Part shown: positions 47,246-58,479 of the stretch, one piece after another
How positions within the stretch are numbered: position 1 is the stretch's first letter
How the letters are laid out: each line of letters begins with the position of its first letter
Origin: Hymenopus coronatus
Lineage: Eukaryota > Arthropoda > Insecta > Mantodea > Hymenopodidae
Length of the DNA stretch: 64,000 bases
Assembly: GCA_030762935.1 (NCBI GenBank)
Contig: CM060900.1
Location: forward strand, 284,724,284-284,788,283
Direction of reading: 5' to 3'
Translations under genes and position numbers: made by a program
The notes under the pieces: generated by a model
What the model was told of the DNA's origin: nothing
Databases searched by the model: none
Seen by the model: only the letters and a program-made list of their open reading frames with translations

Positions 47246-47838
47246 GTGTCTGTGAACACGATAACTTTAAAACCAAAGGTCGGTAATATACCAAACTTGG
47301 TATTTAAGTTTAATATCTTCCAGGGATGCGACACGAAGATTTTGAGAAAAATCCCCCCACCCCCAACTACCCTTTATAAGGAACTTTTTTCAAAAATTTT
47401 GATTTTCTCAAAAATAGCTCTAACGATTTTGATTAAAATTGTGTATACTAAAGATATTTACCTGACAAATAAAATTTATATATTGAATTTTCTGGGAATA
47501 GCCTCTGAAAAGTCGTTTATTCTGGATGGATTTTACTGAATTTTGAATAACTGCTAAACCATAAGAGATGGACAAAAACTTAATACACAAAACATGTAGA
47601 GCACATTAAAACACACAATTTATGTTATATACATTTTTTTCGTGGAGTTGGTTTCTGCTATGAACAACGTATACTTTTCTCATATAGGAAGTTGTCAACT
47701 TCTATCCATATAAACAAAGGAACTTCATTGACATAGCAGCCAGCTTTTGACTATCATTTTAACCTAAGCTTTTTAAGAATAATTTGTTGCAGGGATATAG
47801 AGAAAGTCATGTGAATGGTACACATCAGATTTTTTGAA
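47071..47838 (+). repeat. palindrome-headed repeat, copy C
   Basis: It has the same organisation as copy B and starts about 10 bp after it in the same orientation. The palindrome is nearly perfect here: CTCTATAC-G-CACTATGTACATAGTGTATAGAG, with a single unpaired G, at about 47080-47111. A longer (TG)n runs at about 47215-47240. It is about 90 bp shorter than copy B in the 3' half. Confidence 0.93.
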
Positions 47839-47956
47839 GTACATTCTCAACCAGACTAGGGTTATCCTCAACTAAGTCTCAGAAACGTTTAATCTCTTGA
47901 ACTGGGGAGAAACATAGGAGACAATTAGATGCTTATCTTCAAAAGTTTGCTTTTAA

Positions 47957-50310
47957 CTCTCCGTTGGTCCTGCCGCTATTTCAACATGGTCGGTCACGCG
48001 GCATCTAGAAGGTGCCAGTAACTTACTACTTTTATTGATTTTTGTGAATGTATTTCATTATTTTTATTAGCAAGGTCCATTAATTTGTTTATTTTTTACT
48101 TTCATGATACTACAGATTGTGTTTAATTCTAATAATATAAATAGTACATTAGCATAAATAAATTAAGCATTCAGTGTAGTATTATAAAAAAAAAAAAAGA
48201 AAAAAAAAAAAGGCAGCAGACGTTATAATATAGCATGAAAAAAGAAAGCAATTTATTACATCAAAATATAACATATAAGCTATTTTTATGTATTACAACA
48301 AAGAATGATTATTTATGGTCTCTTTTCTTTCTGTTTTCCTATTTTACAAGATCCTATTTTTCCAACTCCAAAATTGCAAAGCACTCATGACATATAATTC
48401 TACCATGTTCCAAACAAAAATACTTTTTACACTTCCTGCAGCTGTCTTGTCATTCTGGTGATCCTCTTTGGTTAGCAAGCTTGCATGTGTCACAATGCTC
48501 CTTTTCAGAAAGTTCTGCTGCTACTTCCTGTACACTTTGAGTTTCAGGTCGGTACTTTTGGAGCTTCAACTGTAGTTCTCTATGCAGTCCTACTGGATAC
48601 ATGCTCCTGTGTAAAAGTTCTAAGGAAAAATCTCCTCTTGTTCAGCTCTAGTCCATTTGCAATTGCTACAATTTGAGGCACTTAAGCCAGCTATATTTAG
48701 CATAGTAAGAAAAACAACTAGTGGCCAATGTTTAGTATTTCTGGCCACGTTATAGCTCACACACATCTTATTCAGAGTATCAACTCCACTCTTTGTCTTG
48801 TTGTTGAAAGTCAGTATCACAGGTTTAGCGCTTTCTCCAGTGTGACCATCAATTGAGTCATCTGTATGCATACTTGAAACTGCGAGCACATTTCGGTTTT
48901 TTCAAGGAACATAGGAGACCAGAGTGGTATTTTCACCAAAGCCAAACATTGAAGACTTAATTTCCCTGTGTTTTTTGCTCAATAACTCAGCCAGCAAACA
49001 TCTTTTATTCTTTTTTTTTATTATTATCCCAACATATGACAATCTATTTTTCTTCAAATCACTTAGTAATTCCAAATTAGTAAACCAGTTGTCACTGGTT
49101 ATAAAACAACTAGTATTATAAATAGGCTGCACCATATGCTTAACAACTTCTGCAGGTTTGTTGCTTACAAAAAAAGGTCCCTCAGGTTGCTTTCCTGCAT
49201 AAATTTCCAAATTATGACAGTAACAAATTTTTGCATCTGCAAGAGCATATATTTTAATGCCATATTTGGCTGGCTTTAATGGGATGTACTGCTTAAATGT
49301 GCATCTCCCACAAAAGGCTTCAAGCTTTTTATCGATTGTTACATATGGCACAAGAGAATAGCTTTTCTTACAGTTTTCAACAAAGGATGAAAATATTTTC
49401 CGGATTGCTGCTAAGTTGTCCAAATTCTTTGTAGTTCTGTCTTCAAAACGGAGGCACCAAAGAAGGAATATGAATTATCTCAAATTCATTACAAGATGGA
49501 ATTTTTCAACTCCATTACCATCTGTGCCCCAGAGGTCTTCTAGTATCATTCTATTTGCTTGGAAAACACCAGCAAAATACAGAAGACCCAAGAATGCATT
49601 TAGTTCAGTAATATCAGTCACTTTTGCATCTTTTTGCCTTTTAAAGTTGAAATTTATGAACTCTATGTATTGATTTGTGTGCAGAACAATACTAGGTAAC
49701 ATTTTGTTAGTCATAAATATTTTCCAGCAGTCGAGTACATCTTTGGCTTGACTTGCTTCACAGATATCATCTGGAAATCTAGTGAGTAAAGTTTGCGAAC
49801 TTTTTCTACATGTACCTCTGAGCTCAGGATGCTTTCCCCACTTTGTATTTCCATCCCTTCCTAAGAAGAATAGAGTATCTCTAATAACAATTTTTGTCTT
49901 CTGTGCCGCTTTCCTCTATGTCAGAATTTTCCTTTCTTCTCTCGAGTGGCAAACCATCAGCATCATTATCAGTGTCTTCTTATTGTTCTTCTAGTTGCCC
50001 TTCATCAACATCGTCGCTCTGTAGTAAACGAGAGCTAATTCTAAGTTATTTGGGTTGCTTAGATCATACATCTTGAACGTTCCAGACATTGCAAAAGAAT
50101 GAACGAGTTCAGTCGCATGGCATCCAGCAGATGCAAATGCTGAAACTTGCAACACGTGTAACCCCCAATAATAGTGGCCTATCAAAAGACCAATACATTG
50201 TCAGCCAAGAAGGTAATGGGAGCGGTGGCCTTTCAAAGTCAAAAGCCGAAAAGCGGTGTGACAAAAACAAAGGGCTGGTGCTTTTTGGATGTACTGTGTC
50301 TGACGGAGGG
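47957..50310 (-). mobile_element. piggyBac-family transposon with TTAA target sites and both ends
   Basis: It is flanked by TTAA at 47953-47956 and 50311-50314. The left end reads CTCTCCGTTGG inward; the right end read inward on the minus strand is CCCTCCGTCAG. These are matching short terminal repeats directly abutting TTAA, as required for piggyBac. The element is 2354 bp, typical of a complete autonomous copy, and lies between repeat copies C and D. Confidence 0.95.
48340..50080 (-). pseudogene. piggyBac transposase, nearly complete but interrupted by a few stops
   Basis: From high to low coordinate there is an acidic N-terminus (QSDDVDEGQLEEQ, with TAA near 49980), then LGRDGNTKWGKHPELRG (about 49840), TNKMLPSIVLHTNQYIEF (49714 on) and FLGLLYFAGVF. 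After one in-frame TAA (49475) come IDKKLEAFCGRC (first Asp), the AKYGIKIYALADAK block and ITSDNWFTN (second Asp, about 49090). After one TGA (48902) comes SGVDTLNKMCVSY (third Asp, about 48770). A cysteine-rich zinc-binding end (CDTCKLA...CRKCKKYFC..H...CHEC) lies at about 48380-48500. All three catalytic Asp codons remain and the central ~360 codons share one frame, so it died recently. Confidence 0.92.
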
Positions 50311-50367
50311 TTAAATGTTCATAGGTTTCCTGATTTTCTTGTTTCACTGCAAGATTTTACACAAACA

Positions 50368-51207
50368 GTTTTTACTTTCTCTACATGTTCTATGTACATA
50401 GTGTATAAATAAGGTATTGTATTGCACCCAAAAATTTGATACCGAGATTTCACCAGAAATGCATGTTTTGAGACTCCCTGAATCCAAAAAAGATCATTTT
50501 TAGAAAAATGTCCAGGTGCATGTGTGTCTGTCTGTGTGTGTGTGGGCAGCATAGCTCAAAAATGAAAAGACCGTTAAATAACAAACTTGGTATCTTCCAA
50601 TAATGCGACAGGAAGATTTTCAAGAAAATCCCCCACCCCCAACTACCCTGTACATGGAACATTTTTCGAAAATTTTGATTTTCTCAAAAATGGCTGTAAC
50701 AGTTTTGATTAAAATCTCTTATATTTAAGATATTTGTGTAACAAATAAAAAGTATATCTTCAATTTTCTGGGAATAGCCTCTGAAGACATGTTTATTCTG
50801 GATCAAATTTGCTTAACTGGTAAACCATAAGAGATAGACACACAAAAAATGTAGAGCTCATTAAAATGCAATTTATATAATATACATTTTTTCATGGAGT
50901 TGACCTTTTGTTGAGATATTCCTTATTATTAGTTTCAGCTTTAAAATACTTACACTTTTCTCATATGGGAACTTATCAACTCCTATCCATACAAACAAAA
51001 GTACTTCAATGACATAGCAACCAGCTTTTAAAAGATTTGATTATCGACTTAGAGAGACTATGGTACTCCCTTATATCCCTTCAACTTACAAGGAAGCAGG
51101 TAATAAGAACACTTTCTCCCAAATTTTTCTCAATTAGCATTAAGTAAATAGAAGAATTTTTAACAATAATTTATAGCAGAGTTGTAGAGAAAGTCATGTG
51201 AATGGAG
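50368..51207 (+). repeat. palindrome-headed repeat, copy D
   Basis: It begins TTTTTACTTTCTCTAC with a weakened palindrome (TTCTATGTACATAGTG), and has the same internal blocks as copies B and C, including (TG)n, TCAAAAATGGCTGTAAC and TTCTGGGAATAGCCTCTGAAGAC. It ends GTAGAGAAAGTCATGTGAATGG. It starts about 55 bp after the piggyBac right TTAA. Confidence 0.92.
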
Positions 51208-51214
51208 CATATCA

Positions 51215-51573
51215 TTATGTTTTTTGTTTTCCATCTAGTTCTGAACCAGTGTTCTCTGTCCATATGTTGGGATTTGCAGGTAAATACACAATACCAAAGT
51301 GATCATTTTATTTTATTATGTTTTGTGTAATAAAATAAATTTTGATTCAAATGTTTTTTCTACATTTATAACATATAAAAGGGATTAAAAAAGCTAAATA
51401 TGAAATAAAATTAACATAGAACTGTACTTAAATTAATTAAAATAATCATTTCCATGTGTGTGAATTATAAATTGTATTCTAGGCACAGCATAATAGCAAA
51501 ATAATATGTATGAATAAATTTAATCATCTTGTGAAATAGATATTCCCTTAGACACACAAAATTAGTAAAAACC

Positions 51574-51638
<65 letters not shown>

Positions 51639-53018
51639 CTCACACACTCACACACTCACTCACACACTCACACTCACTCACACTCACACTCACACTCACT
51701 CACACTCACTCACACTCACTCACACTCACTCACTCACTCACTCACACTCACTCACTCACACTCTCACTCACTCACACTCACTCACACTCACTCACTCACA
51801 CTCACTCTCACTCACACTCACACTCACTCACACTCACACTCACTCACACACTCACACTCTCTCCAAAAACATGCCACATGATTAGTAATTCTAGAATAAA
51901 AAGCTGCATCCAATATTTAATTGACCTTATATTGGATGTTATAACTCTCTGTGTCTGTATTAATGCTCTCATTCTTCAGTTATTATTTTTGCTGGCATGA
52001 TCGTGCATGGTATTTCAAAGTCCTGAGTTTGTGATTTGTCAACAAGCCTACTCAGTTCTGCTACAGCTGAACATACACATAAAGATGAAGCCACAAGGCT
52101 CTTTCTTAATTAGTGAACAATGTTAAGTTACTCAGGATACTCAGGATCCCAAGCTGCAAGATGGCTTTAGGTCCCTATATCTTTGGTCATGAAGTAAGTG
52201 GGGTTATGTAGGGAAGGGATTGTTTGCCTTCCACCTGAATCAGTTTGAATATGCTGTTCACTCCTGAATAGGATGCTTCAATTCTAGGAGAGACAGATGA
52301 CATCTCTTTCAGCACATATCTGCAACTAGATTTAATTCTATTTTTTCCAGGTTTAATCTCACACTAGTTTTAGACAGCTCTCTATTCCATCTGCTGCTAA
52401 GAAGCAACATCTTAGCGATGATAATGCACAGGAAATTGTCAATCTCAACTAAAATACGGTAATATTCACAGAGGGATTTTTTAATTTACAGAGGGTCAGA
52501 ATCTAATCATCCACTGCCCCAGAGATAAACATTACAGTTTAAAATATGTGGCATAAATGGAACACACTTGTTTGTTACTTATGTGACTTTGGTTAATTAT
52601 GCAGTCTTTTTTAACATGACACTTAGAACTCTCATCTAAACCACAAGATTATTCAGTTCAATTATATTCACTCATTCAATTTCAGAGATAGGGCTCAAGT
52701 ACAGTTATTACTGATTAAACATCTTATTGTTAGGGATGGGGAAATCTTTTTTTAACGATAAAACTAAAAAAACATTAAAATCATGAAAATATAGAATATA
52801 TTTCAGACACCTAAAAATGGTGGGATATGTTGATTTTAAATCATAAAATGATGTGAAAATTGGGTTTTTATGTGAAATACTGTTCTTTGCATGATTTTCA
52901 AATGTTATGAGATTTATCCAGCTAAAAAAACAACATAATTTTGACTTACAGTTGGTTTAGTAACATTAAGGATTTAAGTTTAGTGCTGATGTACTACAAA
53001 TACTTTCTGGCAGAGTAA
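51215..53018. other. intergenic stretch, no gene seen apart from the microsatellite
   Basis: AT-rich sequence flanking the 51.6-kb microsatellite. No splice-bounded coding frame or transposon protein was recognised. Confidence 0.6.
51573..51862 (+). repeat. compound microsatellite (GA)n then CACTCA/CTCACA array
   Basis: About 55 bases of GA dinucleotide, followed by ACAGACAGAC and about 225 bases made almost only of CACTCA and CTCACA permutations, with no two stretches in strict register. Confidence 0.97.
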
Positions 53019-54358
53019 GTATCGTATTTATCTGAATACAAAACAATGCTTTTCCAAAATATTAATGTCCAGAACTGGGGTTGTCTTGCATTCACAATGT
53101 TTCCGAATAGCATGCGGTAAAAAGTAAGTTTCAGCTTCGTGGGTAAGGAAGTGGTGAAACCCTGGGGGAAATGGTAATGCTTACTGCCAAGGTCGTAAAG
53201 TATTTGGCAGATTTTGTGCCTTCATTTTGCACCAAAAGGCTCGCTGTTGGGGGAGGGGGCTTATAAGCATCATCATTACAAAAAATAAAATAGTGCTCTT
53301 TCTATCACATCAATGGTTGTGCATTATGCTGATTGGAAGCCAGTGGTCAAGCACAAAGAGTGGTTTATCTGTGCATTTCCCTCCTCCCACCACACATACA
53401 CCAGTACATTTCTGAATAGATAGAGCGGATTGAAAAATTCAGTGCCATAGCTGCGATTGCATTTTTCAGTCTGACATTACCTATCCAACTGCTGTCCTAC
53501 AAATGGTTTCTGTGAGAAAACAATAAAAAATTAGTACATTTCTGTTAACACATCTGTTGCTCTCTGCCATCCACAATGTAAATTTACATGCAAATTCAAA
53601 TTAGATAAAACCATAGTAAAACTTCATTACAACAATGTGTTTTATTTGGTTATGTTGTCTAAATAGAAAATCGTATTCATTGTCATTACAGCTATGCTGC
53701 CAGCATCACCACCATGCACAGACATAGCGATTCATTTGCATTCTTCTCCGACTCTCTCCCACTCACAATGTGAGTTTCTATGCAAATTCGAATTAAGTAT
53801 CTATTACAACAATGCATTATATTCGGTATGTTGACTAAATAGAAAATCGTATCCATCATCATAACAGATACGCTGCCACTGCTGTTGTCACAATCTCCAA
53901 CTGCACACATACCTACATTTCTGTGTTCCCCTTTCCATCTTTCATGCACCCAATATGCGCATTTCCATGCAAATTTGAATTGTTACTTTTGGTGAAGCTT
54001 TTTACAATGCTGTGTTATATTAGGTATGTTTCTAAATAGAAAATTGTATCCAATACATTGTTAGCAGTTGCAACCTGTGATTGTTTACATAGGTACCGGT
54101 ATATGATTTCCATTCTCCTCTCTCCCTCTCACTGCATGAATTTTCACACAAATTGAAGTTAAATAAAGAAGAAAACAATACTTAATGAGCTTAAGTGTCC
54201 CTTAGTTTGTTCAAAACATATGGCAAAACTTTAAATTTCATTTAAAAATTAAGTTATCTTCTATTTATATAGATATGTTTAATTCCAAAACTTAGTTCCG
54301 AAACTAACTAATGTGGTCTTGCATTTGAGGTTGTCTTGAATTTGGATAAATACAATAC
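53019..54358. mobile_element. unassigned 1.34-kb TIR element with internal tandem repeats
   Basis: Left end GTATCGTATTTATCTGAATA (53019 on). The right end, reverse-complemented, is GTATTGTATTTATCCAAATT (ending at 54358). About 21 of 28 positions match, and a second matching block (GTCTTGCATT) lies just inside each end. No transposase is encoded. Most of the right half is a ~185-bp tandem array. This suggests a non-autonomous DNA transposon; superfamily not assigned. Confidence 0.65.
53555..54170 (+). repeat. ~185-bp tandem repeat, 3.3 units
   Basis: The anchor ATGCAAATTCAAATT and its variants occur near 53589, 53780, 53967 and 54147 (spacing about 191, 187 and 180). Each unit has a TCTCT..CCATC lead, CACAATGT, the anchor, TTACAACAATG, TATTTGGTATGTT and CTAAATAGAAAATCGTATCC. 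Units have diverged substantially. Confidence 0.88.
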
Positions 54359-55391
54359 ATATTCAGTTGGCTGACTATTTAGCAATACAGGTAATATTGT
54401 TGCCAATTTCCTCATTGCACTTTTCAGTGTTGCTCCATATTTAGCGATGTGTTGCTAAAGTATTTTGAACTAGTCCTGGTGACAGTTTTTGTAAAATATG
54501 ATTTGTAATTCTTCTACTGAGTTTTAACTTTTTGATGATTTTCTTTTAAGTTTAATGATTCGGCTTAAGCCTGGGCTTCAACTTAAGTTGAATGACTCAA
54601 CTTCAATGTTGTTAAAGTTGAAGCAGTGTTTGTTAAGGAATGTCTCATGATGTCACAGCACTTGCTTAATATCTTGAGGAATCAAGGTTCCCTACTGACT
54701 ATGATTTATATTCAAGGTTAAACAACTTGAGCACAGTTTCAAATTGATCAGCCAGCATAATTTTTAAGGTGAAACAAGTCAACTTTTAGAAAGTGTTGGC
54801 AACCAACTGCTTCAACAGCTTTCTCTTATGAGAGTAGGGAATCCATACAGCTGCAAATTCAGGGTTATCTAATTTCATTGCCAGTAGGGTGCATCTCTAG
54901 AAGCAGTATGGATTCCATGTTCCAACATGGACAGTAAATGACTATTTTCACAGTACAGTAACATTCTGACTGACCAAAGACACAATCTAAGCAAAGAAAA
55001 TTTTGAACTCATGACCTTGCTATCATTTGAAGTGTGACTCAGCAATCCCCTTGGTAAATATGTTGTGAAGAAGGCATTTCCTAGTGGCTGATAGAATGCA
55101 ATTAATATACAAGTAAAACTGCATCATAATTCATGATAGTTTGTATATTTATGTAAAAATAATGTGCTTGCTTTCATGATTTGATACATAATATGTTTGT
55201 ATTTAAAATGACACACATTAAGTAATTTTCACTTACAAGCATAATTTTAAAAGTTTGAATTGCAAAAGTGTCTCTAAAATCCATTTTATTACATTAAACC
55301 TACTGAAAAATAACACTGAGAACCACAAAAAATGAAACAAAATTTTCCTATCCCAATTTATTGTTTGTTGTGCACACAAATTATTGAGTTA
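54359..55391. other. intergenic stretch with nothing recognised
   Basis: AT-rich sequence without repeat termini, coding frames or splice-bounded exons that I can support. Confidence 0.55.
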
Positions 55392-55840
55392 CAAGGGTTA
55401 CTACGAACGTTTTGAGATACAAAAAAGCTAAACTGGATAAAATCACTTGACTTCTGGAGCTTTTCAAAGTATTCACCAACCACATTGTATGCACTTTCTC
55501 ATTTTCTCAAACCACTTTTGAAAGCACTCCTGCCACTCATTTTTATGTAGGTGTAAAAGTTCACTTTTGAATGCTGCAACAGCTTCTTCAGGGCTCAAAA
55601 ACTTTGTGCCATGCATGCGATTTTTCACTGTGGGGAATAAAAAGAAGTCGCATGGAGCCAAATCTGGACTGTGGTGATGAGTCAATTTCTCCTCTGTGGA
55701 CTCCACAGACTAGATCGTTGCAATAAATGGTATCAGAGTAACAGATACTCCTGTGTTTCAAGAAGTCTGTATTTAAGTCCTCAAACAGCATTAGGTTTAT
55801 TTTAACTTTAGATGTGATCAACTATAATATCAAGGTGCAG
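55392..55840 (-). mobile_element. mariner fragment, C-terminal end with one TIR, antisense
   Basis: It starts after TA (55390-55391) with CAAGGGTTACTACGAACG, related to the fragment at 24210. The minus-strand frame reads HHHSPDLAPCDFFLFPTVKN (third catalytic Asp) then EWQECFQKWFEKMRKCIQCG. The upstream part decays beyond 55840. It is the same subfamily as the 24.2-kb fragment and differs from the 33.6-kb element. Confidence 0.88.
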
Positions 55841-56533
55841 TAGGTTTGTTACAAACTTAGCTGCCAGTAGCATGGCCCGTGTGACCTTCACTGCATTTCC
55901 CTGCAGATGCGTCCTACATCCATTCTCCTGTCACATGTGCATCAGTCTTACTTCTGTTCTAGTCCAGTTTACACGTGAATATCATTAGGAATGTTCAGAA
56001 CCATTTGGCTTGAAGTGCTTTCAAAATGTAGTGTACAGTACCACAAAGAGTGTTTATGAACAATATGTATGTTCTTACATCATCTTGTAGGGAAGTTGTA
56101 AGGCAATTTGAAGCTAAATTTTCTGGCGTGGGTTTTCAGAGCAGAGGGACTGTTCATTTGCTGGTAAATATATTCAGGGAGATAGGATCAATTTGTGATG
56201 GAAAAAGTAAAGTAAACAGGATATGCTTCTAGAGCAGAAATTAGATGAAATCGGAGAAAGGTTAGAATGGTTACCTCAATGGCTTCATTTACATGGTCAG
56301 GTGTCATCACAGTGCAACTGATATTATGCTATAGAAAAACCCAATTTGGTTTATGAAACTCCCTTGCATGATAAAACATTTGGGGTATAGCGCACAATAA
56401 ATGGATACAGAATAATAGAGCCTATTTGTATGAGTGTACCATAAATGCAGAAAGATACAGAAATAATATCTTGGCACCATAGCTATACATTGGCCTACAT
56501 AACTATTTAAAATTATGTTCGTTATACTGCCAG

Positions 56534-56676
56534 ATTGGGAATGTCAGCCACCTTCAGAGATGCATGGTGGTGTTAATGCCAACTTGTTGGACTTTACTGG
56601 TGCTTTAGAGGTTAATGGTGATGCATATAAGGACCCAAACTGTAAGCCGAGTGATGATTCTACAGATGAAAATCAG
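56534..56676 (+). CDS. candidate coding exon of an unrecognised gene
   Basis: An open frame bounded by acceptor ACTGCCAG and a weak donor CAG|GTCTGC. It reads WECQPPSEMHGGVNANLLDF, then TGALEVNGDAYKDPNCKPSD and DSTDENQ. Its composition is varied and protein-like, with higher GC than the flanks. It ends in phase 0 and could join the 60565 exon, with transposon relics filling the intron between. Alternatively it is the N-terminal part of the transposase-like relic just downstream, which resumes at 56877 after another potential acceptor. I do not recognise the family. Confidence 0.45.
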
Positions 56677-56876
56677 GTCTGCATTTTATTTTCACAAACT
56701 TTTCCTGTTTGTTTGACATACTGTATATAGCTGATTAAAATATGTAAGTTGTTCAGAGATAACTTACTTTCTCCTTTGCTTCCATACTGATCATTTTTAA
56801 TTTGTATTTTTAAGTGCCTCTTATAACATTATGGTAACCACTAAGTATTTCTTATTTATTTCTGGCAGTCAGAGAA

Positions 56877-58475
56877 GAAAGTATATTACATGCTGAAGCT
56901 GAATGACTGCATTTTCCAGAAGTTCAAATGTAGAGAAAACTACAACAATAGATGATGGGACTCTTCAATATTAACCAGATAAAGAAAACTCATACTACAA
57001 TCATTGCAACAGGTAAAGATGACACTAATGGTAACAATTGTTGGGCTGGAAGCTTCATCTCGACTTTAGATCAACAACACAACAAGGTACCTAAGTCTAA
57101 AGAAGTCTAATAACAGGTGGAGAGATTGTTGATAGAAGAGGTTCATAGACAGGGTGGAATAAAGCGAGTGATGAACAGGAAGAGGAGGTGATACAGCATA
57201 TTAACAGTTTTCCAAGATAAAAATCTCATTATGCAAGATTCCAAACAGATTCAGAATTTCTTCCTCCAGAGTTAACATTAAAGAAAATGTATGACTTATA
57301 TGCGCATGATAGAAGTAGAAAATGTATGACTTATATGTGCATGATAGAAGTGAGAGTGAGCGTCTGAGCTTCTCTTCCTACAAACGCATATTTTACAATA
57401 AATTTAATCTGAAATTTAAAACACTTAACAAAGACACATGTAATAAATGTGATACTTGGCAAGGCAGAAAGGTGCTGCCACTGAGGAAGAAAAGTGCGAG
57501 ATACAGTGTGAATACAACCACCATCTCATGAAATCTGAAAGCACAAGGCAAAAAATGGAAGAAGACATAAAAACAGCAGGTTCTTCGGATAAACTGGAAT
57601 GCTTGACATATGATATGGAGAAAACTCTTCCCCTTCCAAGAATACCTACAAATGTAATATTTTATAAACGGCAGTTATGTATATGTAACTGTGGTATACG
57701 CTCTTCAAAACAGAAGAATGGACATTGCTATCTTTGGGTAGAAGGTGAAGCTGGAAGAGGCGCATAAGAGGTTGCTACTTGCCTGTTGAGACATATAACA
57801 GAGTATTTGCCAGAAGGTGTTGAACATCTAATCCTTTGGAGCGATTCTTGCAGAGGCCAAAACCACAATATAAAGATAATCCTGATGCTGAAAACAATGC
57901 TTAGTACACATCCTACATTGAAATCTATTACTCTTCATTATTTGGTTTCAGGTCACAGCTTTCTGCCTAATGATGATGACTGGTAAAATTGAGACAGGTT
58001 TGAAAAGGCAGCAAAGGTTGTATACTTTACAAGATTATATTGCAGTAATGAAAGACTGTAGAAGGAAGCACCCTTTGCAAGTGAATGTTATGAAAAAAGA
58101 ACATTTTCTAGGATCTGGAAATCTTGACAAAATGATTACCAACAGGAAAAAATGGTGAAACAATTAACTGGCTGAGCACCAGAGAAATCTCACTGAAAAA
58201 AGAAAATCCCTATTCACTCTTTATGAAGAAAGATTTTGAAGATGAATACCTAGTCGTCCAGCTGTTAGTTTATGCAACAAGATTCTAATTCCACTTTGGC
58301 CAAATGGAAAATGAATTGCTGTACCTAAACTTAATGATTTGAAATCACTGTTTCATTTAATTCCAAATGATGCATTGCCTTTTTACAAGAAGCCGTTCGC
58401 CAATCACAGGGTTTCAGATGACATTGATGGCTTTGGAGGAGTGCTAGATTTTTATATGGAACCAAATGTTTAATG
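56877..58475 (+). pseudogene. relic of a cysteine-rich transposase-like gene found in many arthropod genomes
   Basis: Several frames carry consecutive blocks. FQTDSEFLPPELTLKKMYDL (about 57240) is followed by FSSYKRIFYNKFNLKFKTLN and CNKCDTW (57370-57460), then SSDKLECLTYDMEKTLPLPR (about 57590). VIFYKRQLCICNCGI and CYLWVEGEAGRGA come next, then LPEGVEHLILWSDSCRGQNHN (about 57810-57870) with an S/D.C.GQN motif. LNDLKSLFHLIPNDALPFYK lies near 58330. I know this block order from repetitive uncharacterised arthropod proteins (possibly the DUF7869 type), thought to be transposon-derived. A 35-bp tandem duplication at 57284-57352 shifts the frame, and there are multiple stops. Confidence 0.7.
57284..57353 (+). 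repeat. 35-bp tandem duplication inside the transposase-like relic
   Basis: AAAATGTATGACTTATATG.GCATGATAGAAGT occurs twice in succession with a C/T difference. 35 is not a multiple of 3, so it breaks the reading frame. Confidence 0.92.
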
Positions 58476-58479
58476 TAAC

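Noticed and set aside
46121..47539. ORFs of 140 and 159 codons and antisense ORFs over the 46-47 kb repeats
   Set aside because: Both strands stay open in the same low-complexity repeat. The frames are not preserved between copies B, C and D (indels differ), so they are unlikely to be proteins.
51465..51647. ORF with SLSLSL run
   Set aside because: Translated GA microsatellite.
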